Counted from the first letter of the stretch, positions 34,107 through 46,821 are shown. The stretch is 64,000 nucleotides of DNA from Patiria pectinifera (GCA_029964075.1 CM057148.1:29753916-29817915), one strand, 5' to 3'. Notes: generated by a model from the sequence alone, not told the origin. Program-made: numbers and translations.

Positions 34107-34643
34107 ACCATTTAATTCTGCTTGATCGTAATAACAGCAATTCATGTCGATTCCTGAATAAATGCGTTGAAGGACATTTTATTATTTTGAAAAAGATTTA
34201 CTACTGCATGACCTTACTTCGCTCCCAGACGAGGCCTATGTGGAGTATTCTAAATTTGCCAATTTTAGATGAATGGCTGCAGACCGTTTCATTGGAGTAA
34301 TTGTTATTTATAATATTTTACGCTTTCCTTTTTCAAATATTCTATTTATAGCTATTGCAGTCCCTGTGGTTATTAAAGTAAGAAGCATATAACTGTGTGC
34401 TGTGCAATACCGTATCGCATCGATTCTTTATTATCCATGACTTCGGGGAAGGCTACGTTCAAAATTAGGCAGCGCTTCGCTAAACCACTAGTGTGCTACC
34501 ACACAGCGCATATAATGGTTGGATTTCAGACCTGCATCATCCTCTTAAGTGATCTGCGTAGCTGCTGAGGCGAGTCCTTCTGGTGTGTGTACTCGGTGAT
34601 ATATGATCAAAACAACGGATTCTCGATAATTGCATTTGGAAAA

Positions 34644-34689
34644 AAGGACGGAGCAGTAGCTTGGATTCTGATTGTATTCGCAATAACAA
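34644..34689 (+). pseudogene. F5/8C-family exon 1 relic, ATG lost
   Basis: Matches the 46-base signal exon of gene B (GGACGGAGCAGTAGCTTGG), but the start codon is AAG and ATGACAG became ATAACAA before GTAGG. No downstream family exons. Confidence 0.75.
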
Positions 34690-35030
34690 GTAGGCTTGAC
34701 TGTACACTCTAACCTAATGAGCCTGAAATCGCATCGAGTCAAAATTGAAATAGTTGTGAACACAATTATTATTCAGCCTGAGGTTTTGATAGTTTTATGA
34801 AACTTGGTAAAAACAGAAACTCAAGGAACTTTGTTTAAATTGAACAACTGGATGATAGAGTTAAGTCGCAATTGATTGGCGTATAGCAGGTGCTTATGAT
34901 TGTTGAGGTTATTTAGAATTGTGTTAACACATATTATTCAAATATCGGCCAACTACGTGTCCTACTATTTTCCTTTTACCTATTGCAGATAATTATGATG
35001 AGAATTCCGACCCTATTCTCACCGGGTCCG

Positions 35031-35197
35031 CTCATAAGTCCGACGCCTCATAGGTCCGACGCCGCATAAGTCCGAACAAATTGCATCCCCGACCAAATAA
35101 AGGACTATAAGTCCGACGCCTCATAGGTCCGACGCCTCATAAGTCCGACGCCTCATAGCTCCAACGCCACATAGCTCCGACGCCTCGTAGGTTCGAC
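35031..35197. repeat. 16-bp minisatellite, copy in unit B
   Basis: Same unit order as the unit A copy, apparently base for base. Confidence 0.85.
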
Positions 35198-35627
35198 AAT
35201 TAAATTTACATTTATTTCTGTCCATAAAGCCTCCATAGGTGATCCATGTAGCATGAAAAGCTCCATGGATCAATGAGTTCAAGCAGTCAGCGTTTGGTTT
35301 ATAGCGCCCCTTCCATTTTATTCTGCTTGATTGTAATAACAGCGATTCAAGTTGATTTCTTAATAAATGCGTTAAAGGATATTGTATTATTTTGTAAAGG
35401 ATTTAGTATTGCATGGCTTTACTTCGCTCCTAGACGAGGCCTATGTGGAGTATTCTAAATTTGCCAATTTTAGATGAATGGCTGCAGACCTTTTCATTAG
35501 AGTAATTGTCTCTAATCTATTTCTGTCCATAAAACCTCCAGAGGTGATCCATGTAGCATGAAAAGCTCCATGGATCAATGAGTTCAAGCGGTCAGCGTTT
35601 GGTTTATAGCGCCTCCCTATTTTATTT

Positions 35628-36343
35628 AGTCTGGTTCCCAGACCAAAAGATTCTGACTATTCCTGATGAATCTTAGGTCCGGTAGCCTCCGGTAATACAT
35701 CGTATTACAATTTACGTCACGTGACTAAAACGGGAGGAATTCCTCCTTTTTCCGAAAATTTCCGAAGTTTGCCGAAGTCTTTTCGTCGACAATCGGATAG
35801 TGCCCGAGTATTTCCGAGTATATAATATATGTTTAATTAACTGTTAATTGCTTATTAATTTTATTGTAAATGAGTTGATAATTAATACTCATTGCTTTCA
35901 TTTAGAAAACGTGAAATTCAACGACGATTTTGTGCATCAAATATACTCGGATCGTATGGGCGAACTTTTTGCTGCGTTATGTGCAATTTGGAATTTGATG
36001 ACCGTTACCGAGATTTTCCAAAACTTGGTCTTCATTCTTCTCCGCCTGCTAACAGTGCTATTTGGGTGCCTAATTTTGAAGATTCCAGATCAACATTAGT
36101 TGATGTTATCTCACAGAAACATCAAACTGTATTATCATAACTGTATGATATTACGAAGCAAGTGATTTATTTAAAAATGTGATCAGAACATTAAAAAGCT
36201 ACAAGCGATAAAGCGAAATCGGAAACGAAGCCGAGCTTTGAAAAAGGGCCATTAATGTCGCCATGTTTATTTTTAGCCGCGGAGGCTGCCTGACCTAAGA
36301 TTCATCAGGAATGGTCAGAATCTGTCGGTCTGGGAACCAGACT
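35628..36343. mobile_element. Foldback/TIR DNA element, copy 2 (716 bp)
   Basis: Same element and same insertion point as at 33392, carried along by the tandem duplication. Confidence 0.75.
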
Positions 36344-36881
36344 ACCATTTAATTCTGCTTGATCGTAATAACAGCAATTCATGTCGATTCCTGAATAAAT
36401 GCGTTGAAGGACATTTTATTATTTTGAAAAAGATTTACTACTGCATGACCTTACTTCGCTCCCAGACGAGGCCTATGTGGAGTATTCTAAATTTGCCAAT
36501 TTTAGATGAATGGCTGCAGACCGTTTCATTGGAGTAATTGTTATTTATAATATTTTACGCTTTCCCTTTTTCAAATATTCTATTTATAGCTATTGCAGTC
36601 CCTGTGGTTATTAAAGTAAGAAGCATATAACTGTGTGCTGTGCAATACCGTATCGCATCGATTCTTTATTATCCATGACTTCGGGGAAGGCTACGTTCAA
36701 AATTAGGCAGCGCTTCGCTAAACCGCTAGTGTGCTACCACACAGCGCATATAATGGTTGGATTTCAGACCTGCATCATCCTCTTAAGTGATCTGCGTAGC
36801 TGCTGAGGCGAGTCCTTCTGGTGTGTGTACTCGGTGATATACGATCAAAACAACGGATTCTCGATAATTGCATTTGGAAAA

Positions 36882-36927
36882 AAGGACGGAGCAGTAGCTT
36901 GGATTCTGATTGTATTCGCAATAACAA
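36882..36927 (+). pseudogene. F5/8C-family exon 1 relic, ATG lost
   Basis: Same AAG-for-ATG change and ATAACAA end as the relic at 34644, showing that the loss came before the unit duplication. Confidence 0.75.
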
Positions 36928-37268
36928 GTAGGCTTGACTGTACACTCTAACCTAATGAGCCTGAAATCGCATCGAGTCAAAATTGAAATAGTTGTGAACA
37001 CAATTATTATTCAGCCTGAGGTTTTGATAGTTTTATGAAACTTGGTAAAAACAGAAACTCAAGGAACTTTGTTTAAATTGAACAACTGGATGATAGAGTT
37101 AAGTCGCAATTGATTGGCGTATAGCAGGTGCTTATGATTGTTGAGGTTATTTAGAATTGTGTTAACACATATTATTCAAATATCGGCCAACTACGTGTCC
37201 TACTATTTTCCTTTTACCTATTGCAGATAATTATGATGAGAATTCCGACCCTATTCTCACCGGGTCAG

Positions 37269-37468
37269 CTCATAAGTCCGACGACTCATAGGTCCGACGC
37301 CGCATAGATCCGACGCCTCATAGGTCCGACGCTGCATAGGTCCGAACAAATTGCATCCCCCAACCAAATAAAGGACTATAAGTCCGACGCCTTATAGGTC
37401 CGACGCCTCATAAGTCCGACGCCTCATAGCTCCAACGCCACATAGCTCCGACGTCTCGTAGGTTCGAC
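37269..37468. repeat. 16-bp minisatellite, copy in unit C
   Basis: Has extra units (CATAGATCCGACGCCT, CATAGGTCCGACGCTG) not present in units A and B, so array length varies between copies. Confidence 0.85.
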
Positions 37469-38119
37469 AATTAAATTTACTTTTATTTATGTCCATTTAG
37501 CCTCCAGAGGTGATCCATGTAGCATGAAAAGCTCCATGGATCAATGAGTTCAAGCAGTCAGCGTTTGGTTTATAGCGCCCCTTCCATTTTATTCTGCTTG
37601 ATTGTAATAATAGCGATTCAAGTGGATTTCTTAATAAATGCGTTAAAGGACATTTTATTATTTTGAAATGGATTTAGTATTGCATGGCTTTACCTGGCTC
37701 CCAGACGAGGCCTATGTGGAGTATTCTCAATTTGCCAATTTTAGATGAATGGCTGCAGACCTTTTCATTAGAGTAATTGTTATTTATAATATTTCACGCT
37801 TTCCTTTTTTGAAATATTATATTTAAAGCTATCGCAGTCCCTGTGGTTATTAAAGTAAGAAGCATATAACTGTGTGCTGTGCAATACCGTATCGCATCGA
37901 TTCTTTATTATCCATGACTTCGGGGAAAGCTACGTTCAAATTAGGGAGCGCTTCGTTAAACCACTAATGTGCCACCGCACAGGGCTTATAATGGTTGGAT
38001 TTATGACCGACGCCATTCTCTTAAGTGATCTGCGTAGCTGCTGAGGCGAGTCCTTCTTGTGTGTGTACTCGGTGATATACGATCAAAACAACAGATTCTC
38101 GATAATTGCATCTAAGAAA

Positions 38120-41100
38120 ATGGACGGAGCAGTAGCTTGGATTCTGATTGTATCGGCAATGACAGGTAGGCTTTAGATTTTACTGAAATCGTTTATATTA
38201 TCACACAGTGACAGGCTAGACAAAAACAGCAGCTTTCTTTTTTTATAATAATGGTGTGAATACTAGACAACATGCTTATTGTTTAGTTTTTTTTTTACAA
38301 GCAATGACGGGTAAATACGTTGATTCTCTGATTTTTTTTTTTTACTTATACATGATCTAACCTTCTAATAGCACGGATGAGAGAATGTTTGTTGGCTGGT
38401 AACAAATAGTAGTTCCTAATTTAGTTGCGTTGCTTGGACGACAAGAGAACGCTTTGCTAAATTTAAGCCCACTTTTCGTCAAAATAAGTAAGTGGGGGTA
38501 ATATCTATATTTTCCCATTCAAATTCAATCAATTTGGTACGTGTATTCTCGTAGGCAATACTCATCCAATGAAATAAGCGTTTGAAAGTGTTATACCTAC
38601 GTTTTTGGTAAAAGATCAAAATATTTTGTGATTTTTCCCCAAAACTTGAACATTTCTCAACAAAAAAACTTGCACAAATGACGTATGTATGGTATGCAAT
38701 AAATGCTATTCATTTTGTCATACGAAAACTGTCAAAAAATGCACCCCCTTGAGAAAAATAAAATAAAAAAGTGAGTATTGAATTCCTAGCACGCATTGTA
38801 GTAAGCTAAGATACCAGTAATTTGAGTTTCATTTTCCCCCAAATTAGAAGAGGAATGTAGGTGTCTGGTATGTCACTCGAAGCAAATTCCCTTGACCCTG
38901 CAGATTTATGAAATATGTATGCCTATAAAGTGATCTGCTAAATAGCGCTTCTTATAGCGTGAACTGAGAAAAAGGCTCAGACGTAACTGAGGGTGAGCCA
39001 CCGGCAGTAATAGGCTCGCTGGTTGACCCCTGGAAATTAGTTTTGGATCCGTCCTTGGTTTGGGTGTCGCCATAGATTTCTTACACTTTCTATAGCATAT
39101 TATTTATCATTTTTTGAGGGTAGGCGGGGACATTGGCCTACCCCACCCCTACAGACACCCATTTGTTAGAATGTGTATTAAATTAATAGCAAATAGGACT
39201 TTACACCTTTTTGTTCCCTCCCTTTGTTTGTTTGTTGTTGTTTTTTTGTTTTTTTGTTGTTGTTTTTTTGCTTTTCCAAGGGGGCCCTTGCCCCATCCTA
39301 GTGACGCCCATGGTCCTTGGTGCCCCCTAAAAAATGGTTTTCATTCGATCCCAAGATCCCCCGGAAAAACAAATCCTTGCTACGTGACTAATGGAACCGT
39401 CATTGTTATAGGTTTTACCGGCCTTTTTCCTAAAATTCGTCACCGACACCACGAACTGACACCCTCTGCATCACATGTGTACAAAAAAATACAAATTCAA
39501 ATTTTCTTTTTTTGCACATATAAGCAGTTTGTATCATGAAGTTTAACATGAGGAAGTTAAAATTGCTGAAATCATCTAAAATATGTAAATTTTACTAGTG
39601 AATTTTCAAGAAATTGGTCAATTCTGGTATTTTTGGTTACCACGAAGTGACCCTGCACAGGGTGTCAGTTCGTGAAAACCAAAATGTACGTGTTTTCCGA
39701 GAGTGCGCGCATGCAATAACGTTAGTGAGTGTCAGTTCGTGAAAACCAAAATAGACGCGTTTTGGGAGAGTGCGCGCACGCATGCTCAGTGTGTGCGCGC
39801 ACTCTCCCAAAACGCGTCAATTTTGGTTTTCACGAACTGACACTCACTAACGCTATTGCATGCGCGCACTCTCCGAAAACACGCACATTTTGGTTTTTAC
39901 GAACTGACACCCATCTTAATCATTTAATTGCTAGCCAATTAACTAAGCAAATTTTTACAATATAACGTTTATAATTGAGTAGTTTAAGCATTTTCACGTT
40001 AAGTTATACCAAAACCTCTACGATAGATGGATTATTTTGCTGAGTAAGTTCGTGTCAAGCCTTTAAAAGCGTTTTTCTCTGATTTGTATTTCTGCAACGC
40101 TGATCACTGGATGTCAGTTTGTGGTGTCGGTGACGAATTGTTCATTCACTTTTGAAAATCGGTCGTTCATTTTGGTCTGAATTTGAGAATCGCTACCAGA
40201 TAATTCCATTCCATTTCAGTTTAATCAATTAAGTGATTGAGCAGCACCTTTCGTTTATGTCCATTCGGATTCGTTTACAAGATTTCTTTTTCGCTTTTAT
40301 AGGGCGATTTCAGACATTCACCATTCTATTTCACTTTTAGTTTAATGCAATTGCCACCAGATACAACTAGGGGTTTCTTTTTCATCAACCGTAAATCAAA
40401 CCTCAAATCAATTTAGAAAAAGGTATGCTTGCGTAAATGAATGCACAGGTAACGTAATTGGCCGTCTGTTTCTCAAAACGGAATGTACGGACAATGAAAA
40501 CGATTGAACTGTCGTTGAATTGAAATGGGATTGAAGACGTTCATTCAAATTCAGACAAATGACAGATTTTCAGAAGTGAATGAATATGTCAGGAAATTGG
40601 CGGGGGAAACCTATATTACTCAGTAATAACGGGAGAGGTACACACACACAAAAACACAGCGTTTATTTTCTTTCTGTTTATACAATACACAGTGACCGTG
40701 TCGTGCCATCAAATTTGCTACATGGGTTCGGAGTACAACCCGCAATTTGATATCCCAGCCCGTTGGTTCTTACCTTACAAAGATCTATGCGAATGCACCG
40801 CTATACGTCTCGGTGGGATGCGCATCCCTGCTTCATCTTACCTCAAGGGGGCGCTCTACCTAGACGAGCTTTTCTTGAGTGAGGATTCTAACGACATTCA
40901 AACCTACTTTAACTGTAGTCCTGCGACAACAGTTCCCATAGGTAGGCCAACAATTAAGTATGTGTAGTTTGATAAATTCAAGCTTATTTGTACTAAACCT
41001 GTACCGAAAAGCAATTTTGTTTACAATTAAAGAACACTTTTTCCCACCAGTTTCAGAATTACTGTCAAGACTGATCATTCGATAATTGGTATTCATAACA

Positions 41101-44100
41101 TGAAATTTCTGTTGATTCGAAAACGTTTGTTACTTTTACACGTTATACAAATAATTTAAACTCTTAATAAAAAAAAGAAGTAAATAGTGAACAGAACTTA
41201 TAGAAGTACATAGAACAAAGCAATTGTTTTTTGTCACAAATGAGAGTTATCATACTTAAATTGTATGCGCGTTTTTAATTGTTTTGATCGATTCGTGTGC
41301 TGGTATAGACCGATCCAAAAGGACACAAACATGCAAAAATAACGCTTTTGATTTGATCTTAAAATATTAAAATGTGCATTCTGTTGCTGATTTGCGTATA
41401 CCAAAAGTTTTGGGGAATAAACAGAGCCGCAATAACCTTAATTCTGGGTGTTTGTTATTGTAATCGATAGACCATTGTTCAAGCCCAAAGCCCCTTGGTC
41501 TTGAAGACAGTACCATCACTGCTGACCGCATCACAGCGTCAAGTCATCAACCAGACTGGCCTGCCAGCGAGGGACGGCTGAACGGTCACGGTGCATGGGT
41601 ACCCAAAACGTAGGTATTATTCGCAATACATCACCAAACACTCACAACTGCATCTCAGCTCAGTGATTTGTAAATATTCTGAGAAAAACCCAAGGAAGAA
41701 GGTAGGGACTAAAAACCAAAGCCACATGTTGACCCAGGCGGGATTCGAACCAGGGTCACAGCGAAGTACCGCTACGCCATTCTGAATCCCCTCACATGGG
41801 GATGTTAATTTCGTGCCCAATGTTTTTTTTTTCTGGAAGTGGGCCTCTGTGAACTAAAGAACAGTGATATTCAGCTTGAATTAGTATATGCAAAGTCAGT
41901 TGAACAATTGAACATAAAGGGCTTAATGCACTTTTTATCACATTACTATTTTTTTTAGCAAAAAAACCTCTGGATTCTTCTCACCGGTTACACTACTGTG
42001 GCCCCTACCACCTGTAGGGTCCCTAGGGTCGGTGACCATTAGCTGTGGAAATTGCCTTATCAATCACAGCATATGCATGCCAAATATGAAAAGCATGAAG
42101 AATGGAGGTAGAATTAGAAAAAGTCTGACTTAATTATTTCCTTTCTCGAGATATGTTCGGTCCATATTTGTGATTCAAAGTTGCTTGCATAATAACTTTT
42201 GACACTATTTCCATTACTTTACAGTGTAAACAACAACCTAGTAGATTTGCGTAGATATTTTCGGTTAGTAAACTCACAGGCAGTGGTGCCATAAACCACC
42301 CGTCCACGCCTCGTAAATTCCAACTCCCTAGGGGTGTAAAAAATGGTATTAAAATTGGAAGACTGGGACTGTTAGCGCTACCATTTGGTCAGATGGAAGG
42401 TCGTGTTGAAAACTGCTCCGTCCCAAACCGTTGAGTACATACCCGAGTTTGTCATAGGCAAACTCGGGTCTGGTTCTAATTGGTGATTCACGTAATGGCA
42501 TCCTCGTCTCAACGACCGCCTAGGTGTAAGTTCCCACTAGCTGTTCTCCTGGCACTGGATGGATTAGTTGCATTGCGTGTGCCTAAATCTCGGCGTTTTT
42601 GTAACTAGGGACGGAGCAGTCTGGGTCATTTTAACAATGTTTGTTTGTTTCAGGTACGGGCGAAGTAAAGTCGCGGTTGCGTTTTTCTTTCAAGGTTGTA
42701 ATGCTCCACATGCAATATGCAATATCACGTGAAATCGAATTACAAATCGAATTACAAATCGAACTAAAGCTATGCCTTGAACAGGCTATCGATGAACAGG
42801 GCATAGGCATTTTCATTTTTTTTAAATATACACATGCATACTATTAGCATACCTACCCACCAAATGTCAAGACAATCGGACGTACCCTCATATGTTTCTT
42901 AACTCACATTTTTGATGACGTCATCATGACGTCAAACATTTATCAAAAGTGCCTATATACCTTTTATCTAAAAAAAAACCTTATTTAAAAAGAATTTAGC
43001 ATTTTGGGTTCTTCAAATTTTCAAAAATCGATATAAAATCACATGATAACGTCATGATGACATTATTTCAATTTCTATCTAAAACACATCCCGGCCTACC
43101 TACATGCCAAGATTCAACCCAATCTTACCTACCGCTCATGAGATATATCAAATTATAAGGTACTTCCGGTTTGGACCGGAAGGGTCGCGTGATTCGACAC
43201 GAAAGAGATAAAATGGAGATATTGTTTAATCGGTTTTCACAAAATTCAAGTTCAGTTGTGTAAAGGTTGATTTTATATTACTGTAGCGGGACGGCAAAAG
43301 GAGGCCGGCCCTCTATTTAAAGAGGACGAGTGTTCTAACAAAATTGATGATATGACGACTATTTACAATAACATGAACTACAATAAATTTAGTCTTAAAA
43401 CAATTCAAGTATTCAAAGCCCTATGCACAATATACAATGTGTGTGTGTGTGTGCGTGTGTGTCAAAGTTCAATACATGTACGCTACACACTATATAATAT
43501 TAAACTACACAGTCAAGACAGTACAATGCAACGAATGTCTCATCCCAAAAATACACAGTTTCTCTCACAAAATGATGATGAAACACAGCAAAATACTCAC
43601 TGGGAACTCTCTATGAAGTACCCTCCTAGAATGATATATCTCAGGAGCATGGCAGGAGCCATGCTCCCTACAAAAAGAGAGAATTTTCGGAGACAATTTT
43701 ATATCGGTCTTCTCTGCTCGAAGCCCACAGGAGAAAACTTGTTACAACTTGCCTTTACGCGGGAAGCCCAAAGGTCATGATATGCAAATCACTCGCAAAA
43801 CTTTTAGATAACAACAGAGGGCGCACTTGGTCTCCCTACATTACTTTTCAAGAATAATTTATTTATCTTTAATTGCTTGCTATTTGATACATGATTACGT
43901 CATTATGACGTCACCTCAATCTTGACCTTTAAAACATCCGGGTCTACCTACATACCAAGTTTCAATCCAATCAGAATAACAGTTCGTTAGATATAGGGTC
44001 TGAAAGTGTGCACGTTTACGATGACATGACCCAGGATGACGTAATCACGACGTTACTCATCGGGACACAAACTCACTATGGGGTCTTTACATAGGTTAGG

Positions 44101-45195
44101 TTTCATTAGAACACGAGTTTGTTTTAGGTCAAAAGTGCCTGGCCGAATAAACGTTCATGCAATTTGGGGTGGAACAAAAAGAAAGAAGAAAATTCAAGCT
44201 TTCAAGCTTTCAAGCGGAAAACCAAAACGCGAGGATTGTTTTTAAAGAACAGACGTATCAAAGCGTACCACACTGTGGAAATAAAATACATATATTAAAG
44301 AATAATATGTAAAAACATGTACATGTACTGACGATTAGGTTTCCTTGTGATTTCATTCATCTCATCATGCCTTCTTTCGTGGTACAGGGGAGATAAAAAT
44401 CCCTGGATCGAAGTGGACCTGGTTCAGAGCACGGTGGTGTCTGGTGTTATCACGCAAGGCCACGGCAACACGTACGTGACGCATTACAAGGTGTCGTATC
44501 TGAAGCAGCCATCATCCGACTATGAACACGTAACAGATGGGAATGGAAACATCCAGGTAAATAAGCAATTATCCCCGTTTTCTGCTTTCTAAAATTGCTG
44601 AAATCCAAAGTTACAATGTATTACTTCTTGCAAGCTATTTTTTTTTTGTGCATTGATTTCCTTCAAAAGTTTGTCCTTTATATTAAAATCGAAAAAGAAC
44701 GGGAAAAAAGGAAAAAGAACAAAGAAAACCATATTAAAGGAGCGACGTAATTTCATTGCCGAGTAAAATTGCTTTGTCTGGAAACATATGGTCATTATGA
44801 GTCTGCAAATCAAGACAGTGAATTACGTACTTTTGAAAAGTGAAGAAATTGGCCCTTTTAAAACAGTGGAGATAAAACGTTTTTGTTCAAAAATATGTAA
44901 CTGCTCTTTGAACTTCAATTTTATGTTGAACACCCGTTTTTAAATTTAATTTAAGATAATATTTTGCTACACCGCGTGATACTTGAATGAAAAAACCACA
45001 CCATTCATCTAGTCGATAATAATTTGTTTTACATGTCAGGTGTTCATTGGTAACATTGATGACCATACCCCTGTCACTAACCGGTTTGATGAGAGTGTGG
45101 TGGCGACAGTAGTGCGCATTGAGCCTACTGAATGGAGTGGCGTTACCGCTTTGCGATTGGAGTTGCTTGGATGTCGCCATAATGAATTCAACTAA
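38120..45195 (+). CDS. Secreted F5/8 type C (discoidin) domain protein, gene B
   Basis: A five-exon model: 38120-38165, 40693-40941, 41471-41609, 44388-44556, 45040-45195; phases 1, 1, 2, 0 as in gene A; 252 residues. The signal peptide is MDGAVAWILIVSAMT plus VTVS. Exon 2 conserves the five cysteines (CHQICYMGSEYNP, RWFLPYKDLCECTAIRLGG, YFNCS) with one codon fewer. The F5/8C domain runs from DHCSSPKPLGLEDSTITADR through GRLNGHGAW, NPWIEVDL, SGVITQG and VFIGNIDD to LRLELLGC, then a tail HNEFN. All signature positions of the domain fold (conserved Trp, WIEVDL, ITQG, terminal ELLGC) are present, so it should be functional. The exon 3 acceptor is a plain GATAG with a poor pyrimidine tract, weaker than in gene A. 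Introns carry a MITE (39438), TGACGTCA-rich repeats and a SINE. Divergence from gene A is spread over all exons. Confidence 0.86.
39438..40135. mobile_element. 698-bp MITE with internal palindrome, intron 1 of gene B
   Basis: Termini CGTCACCGACACCACGAACT at the left and the complementary GTGTCGGTGACG at the right, flanked by AATT on both sides (39434-39437, 40136-40139), fitting the 4-bp duplication of its relative at 24153. The core contains the 253-bp palindrome described separately. Confidence 0.8.
39660..39912. repeat. 253-bp near-perfect palindrome inside the MITE
   Basis: Arms read GGGTGTCAGTTCGTGAAAAC inward and mirror at the other side as GTTTTTACGAACTGACACCC, with paired GAGTGCGCGC and AAAACGCGT blocks and a very short centre around 39787. 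Each arm itself contains two related GTGTCAGTTCGTGAAAACCA blocks, so it is a nested repeat. The open frame at 39729-39965 is an accident of this structure. Confidence 0.85.
41640..41790 (-). mobile_element. tRNA-derived SINE in exon 3-4 intron of gene B
   Basis: On the minus strand an A box TGGCGTAGCGG (41769-41779) and a perfect B box GGTTCGAATCC (41741-41751) are followed by unrelated sequence ending in a T-rich, Pol III-like tract. The box spacing is shorter than in a tRNA, so the anticodon arm is degraded. It lies just downstream of exon 3, whose boundary is at 41609. Confidence 0.65.
42733..42775. repeat. 13-bp tandem repeat, three units
   Basis: Three near copies of ATCGAATTACAA in a row. 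Confidence 0.7.
42900..44060. repeat. TGACGTCA-rich dispersed repeat in intron 3 of gene B
   Basis: Repeated (A)TGACGTCA with phrases TACCAAGTTTCAATCCAATC and CCAAGATTCAACCCAATCTT and GAGATATA/TAGATATA, plus a (GT)n run at 43439-43460. It resembles the intron 2 repeat of gene A. The 142-codon frame at 43352-43780 lies inside it and is not a gene. Confidence 0.45.
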
Positions 45196-46150
45196 GGCAT
45201 TAAACATGGTTCTCACTGGGAGAATATTATTTATGTATCATTGAAGAAAAGGCTTAACAATGATTTTGACTTTGTCAGATAACGTCTAAAAGTAATACAA
45301 TTAAATGCCTTCCGGTTCAGAGAAATATTCGCAGTCATTTTGTGCTGAGGTTACAACAACGGTTTGATTGTTGGAGACTTGACATGATTCTGTTTTTTTC
45401 AAATTTGTTTAAAATAGGTTGGATTCAATGATGACAAAACAACCGGTCCCAATAAGAGCAGTATGATTGTAACTAGGAGTAACGAATCGTCGACAGATTA
45501 CTAAACAGTGTTGCGAAACATAACATACCCCCAACAGACACAACTATACGGTGCCCATTAAGGGACATTCGAAAACATGACTTATCGCATAATGAACATA
45601 CTTTTAGTTAATTATTTCATAATCTCGGAATTATTATGTGCACTCGAAATAAATATGTTCGAATGCTCGAAATTATATCTTGTTCTCGATCAATGATTTA
45701 ATTCGTGCCCTCGAAATTATTTCTTGCGTTCGAAATAATGAACTGAGAATATTTCTTCATGGGTACCCGAACTTAACATATACCTCTTCGAGTCAGTATT
45801 GAAACTCAATTTAGCGATAAATCGTGTAAGCAAGTGACTTTAGCATATCGTGTAGTATTATCTCAAAATGTATCGTTCCTTTTAACACAATGTTGTATTT
45901 AACAAACGTTTTAATGTAATCAGCATTAATTACATACTGTGTCCTATACTGGTGCATATTCTTTAATATTCTTTAACTTCTTAAGAAGTATGCATTGCCT
46001 TGCATAACGTAAATTACTATCTGGGATTTCGTTTCAGCTTTCATCAGTTTGAAAAAAAAAAAAAATAAATAGATCTACTTATCAATTGTTTTAGGTGTAC
46101 ACTAGATGTTCCCGGTCACGTGAAAAAAACACACACACACACACACTCAC
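45196..46150. other. Downstream region of gene B
   Basis: It presumably includes the 3' UTR; AATAAA occurs at 45648-45653 among several CTCGAAATTAT-like repeats (45640-45740). An (AC)n run lies near 46129-46146. No gene recognised. Confidence 0.4.
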
Positions 46151-46159
46151 CCCGGCCGT

Positions 46160-46790
46160 TAATTTGTGTATGTTTCATTAAGAGTTAGCAAAAGTAAGAG
46201 ATAAGAAAAGGAGTAATGTATTGTGTGGTTTTGTAATGCGAGTACAGCTTTACATGTAGGCTAAAGGTTAAAGGTGGCTGTCTTGATCAGTGGACATATT
46301 TTATTTTGCTTTAATTTTTTTTCTTATCGTGTCCACTACGAAGGTTCAAAAGAAGACATCTGATTTTCTGCCACTATAATAGCAGAACAGCTGATTGAAA
46401 GTTTTGTTAAAATGCATTTTTCTACTGTTCTGTTTTTCTGCTACCAGAAAAGCAAATAAAACGTCTTGTCGCGGCGGTTCAAAAGTGGCCATTGCTTTTC
46501 CGCTATAAACAAAAAGCAGATTCAACGCTCCAGAACGCAACTTTATGCCACTCTAGTGGACGGTTGCAAGTGCCTCCGCCTCCGTCATTACGTCATGACA
46601 GTGTATGCGCGCATCCCATTCAATCCAATTTCTCACGCTTCACTATGATTTGTTCATATGCCCTTGTATTCATCAGGTTATAGTTGCATACTAAAATTGA
46701 TGTAAAAATTTAATCACAAGAAATTACGTAAGAGCCTAGCTTTTCATATATAACTTAAAGCAAAGCTTCGGCTCAATAAAAGAAAAATCA

Positions 46791-46821
<31 letters not shown>

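Larger units (their letters stand above)
32413..34643 (+). repeat. Tandem unit A (about 2.24 kb)
   Basis: Exon-1 copy, intron, exon-2-like acceptor, minisatellite, type-1 flank part, an extra duplicated flank part carrying a foldback element, and the rest of the flank. From about 32494 on it is almost identical to unit B, with only a few differences over 2.2 kb that I can see. Confidence 0.85.
34644..36881 (+). repeat. Tandem unit B (about 2.24 kb)
   Basis: Near-identical repeat of unit A at an offset of 2236-2238 bases, including the acceptor at 34988, the minisatellite, the doubled flank and the second foldback element. The near identity implies a recent duplication, gene conversion, or an assembly artefact from unmerged haplotypes. 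Confidence 0.85.
36882..38119 (+). repeat. Tandem unit C (1.24 kb), flank of gene B
   Basis: The same order as units A and B (acceptor at 37226, minisatellite, type-1 flank) but without the foldback element and without the extra flank duplication, so it is closer to the ancestral state. It ends at the intact exon 1 of gene B (38120). Confidence 0.8.

Noticed and set aside
33612-36140. Two pairs of about 82-codon frames in the foldback elements
   Set aside because: Repeated only because the element is duplicated; no transposase motif. Kept as element interior, not as genes.
39114-39539. 141-codon frame in intron 1 of gene B
   Set aside because: Poly-T and repeat translation (runs of F, V and C), ending within a MITE.
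39729-39965. 78-codon frame
   Set aside because: Entirely a product of the palindrome; the two halves are mirror repeats.
43352-43780. 142-codon frame in intron 3 of gene B
   Set aside because: Contains the (GT)n run translated as a VCVCV stretch and lies in dispersed-repeat DNA.
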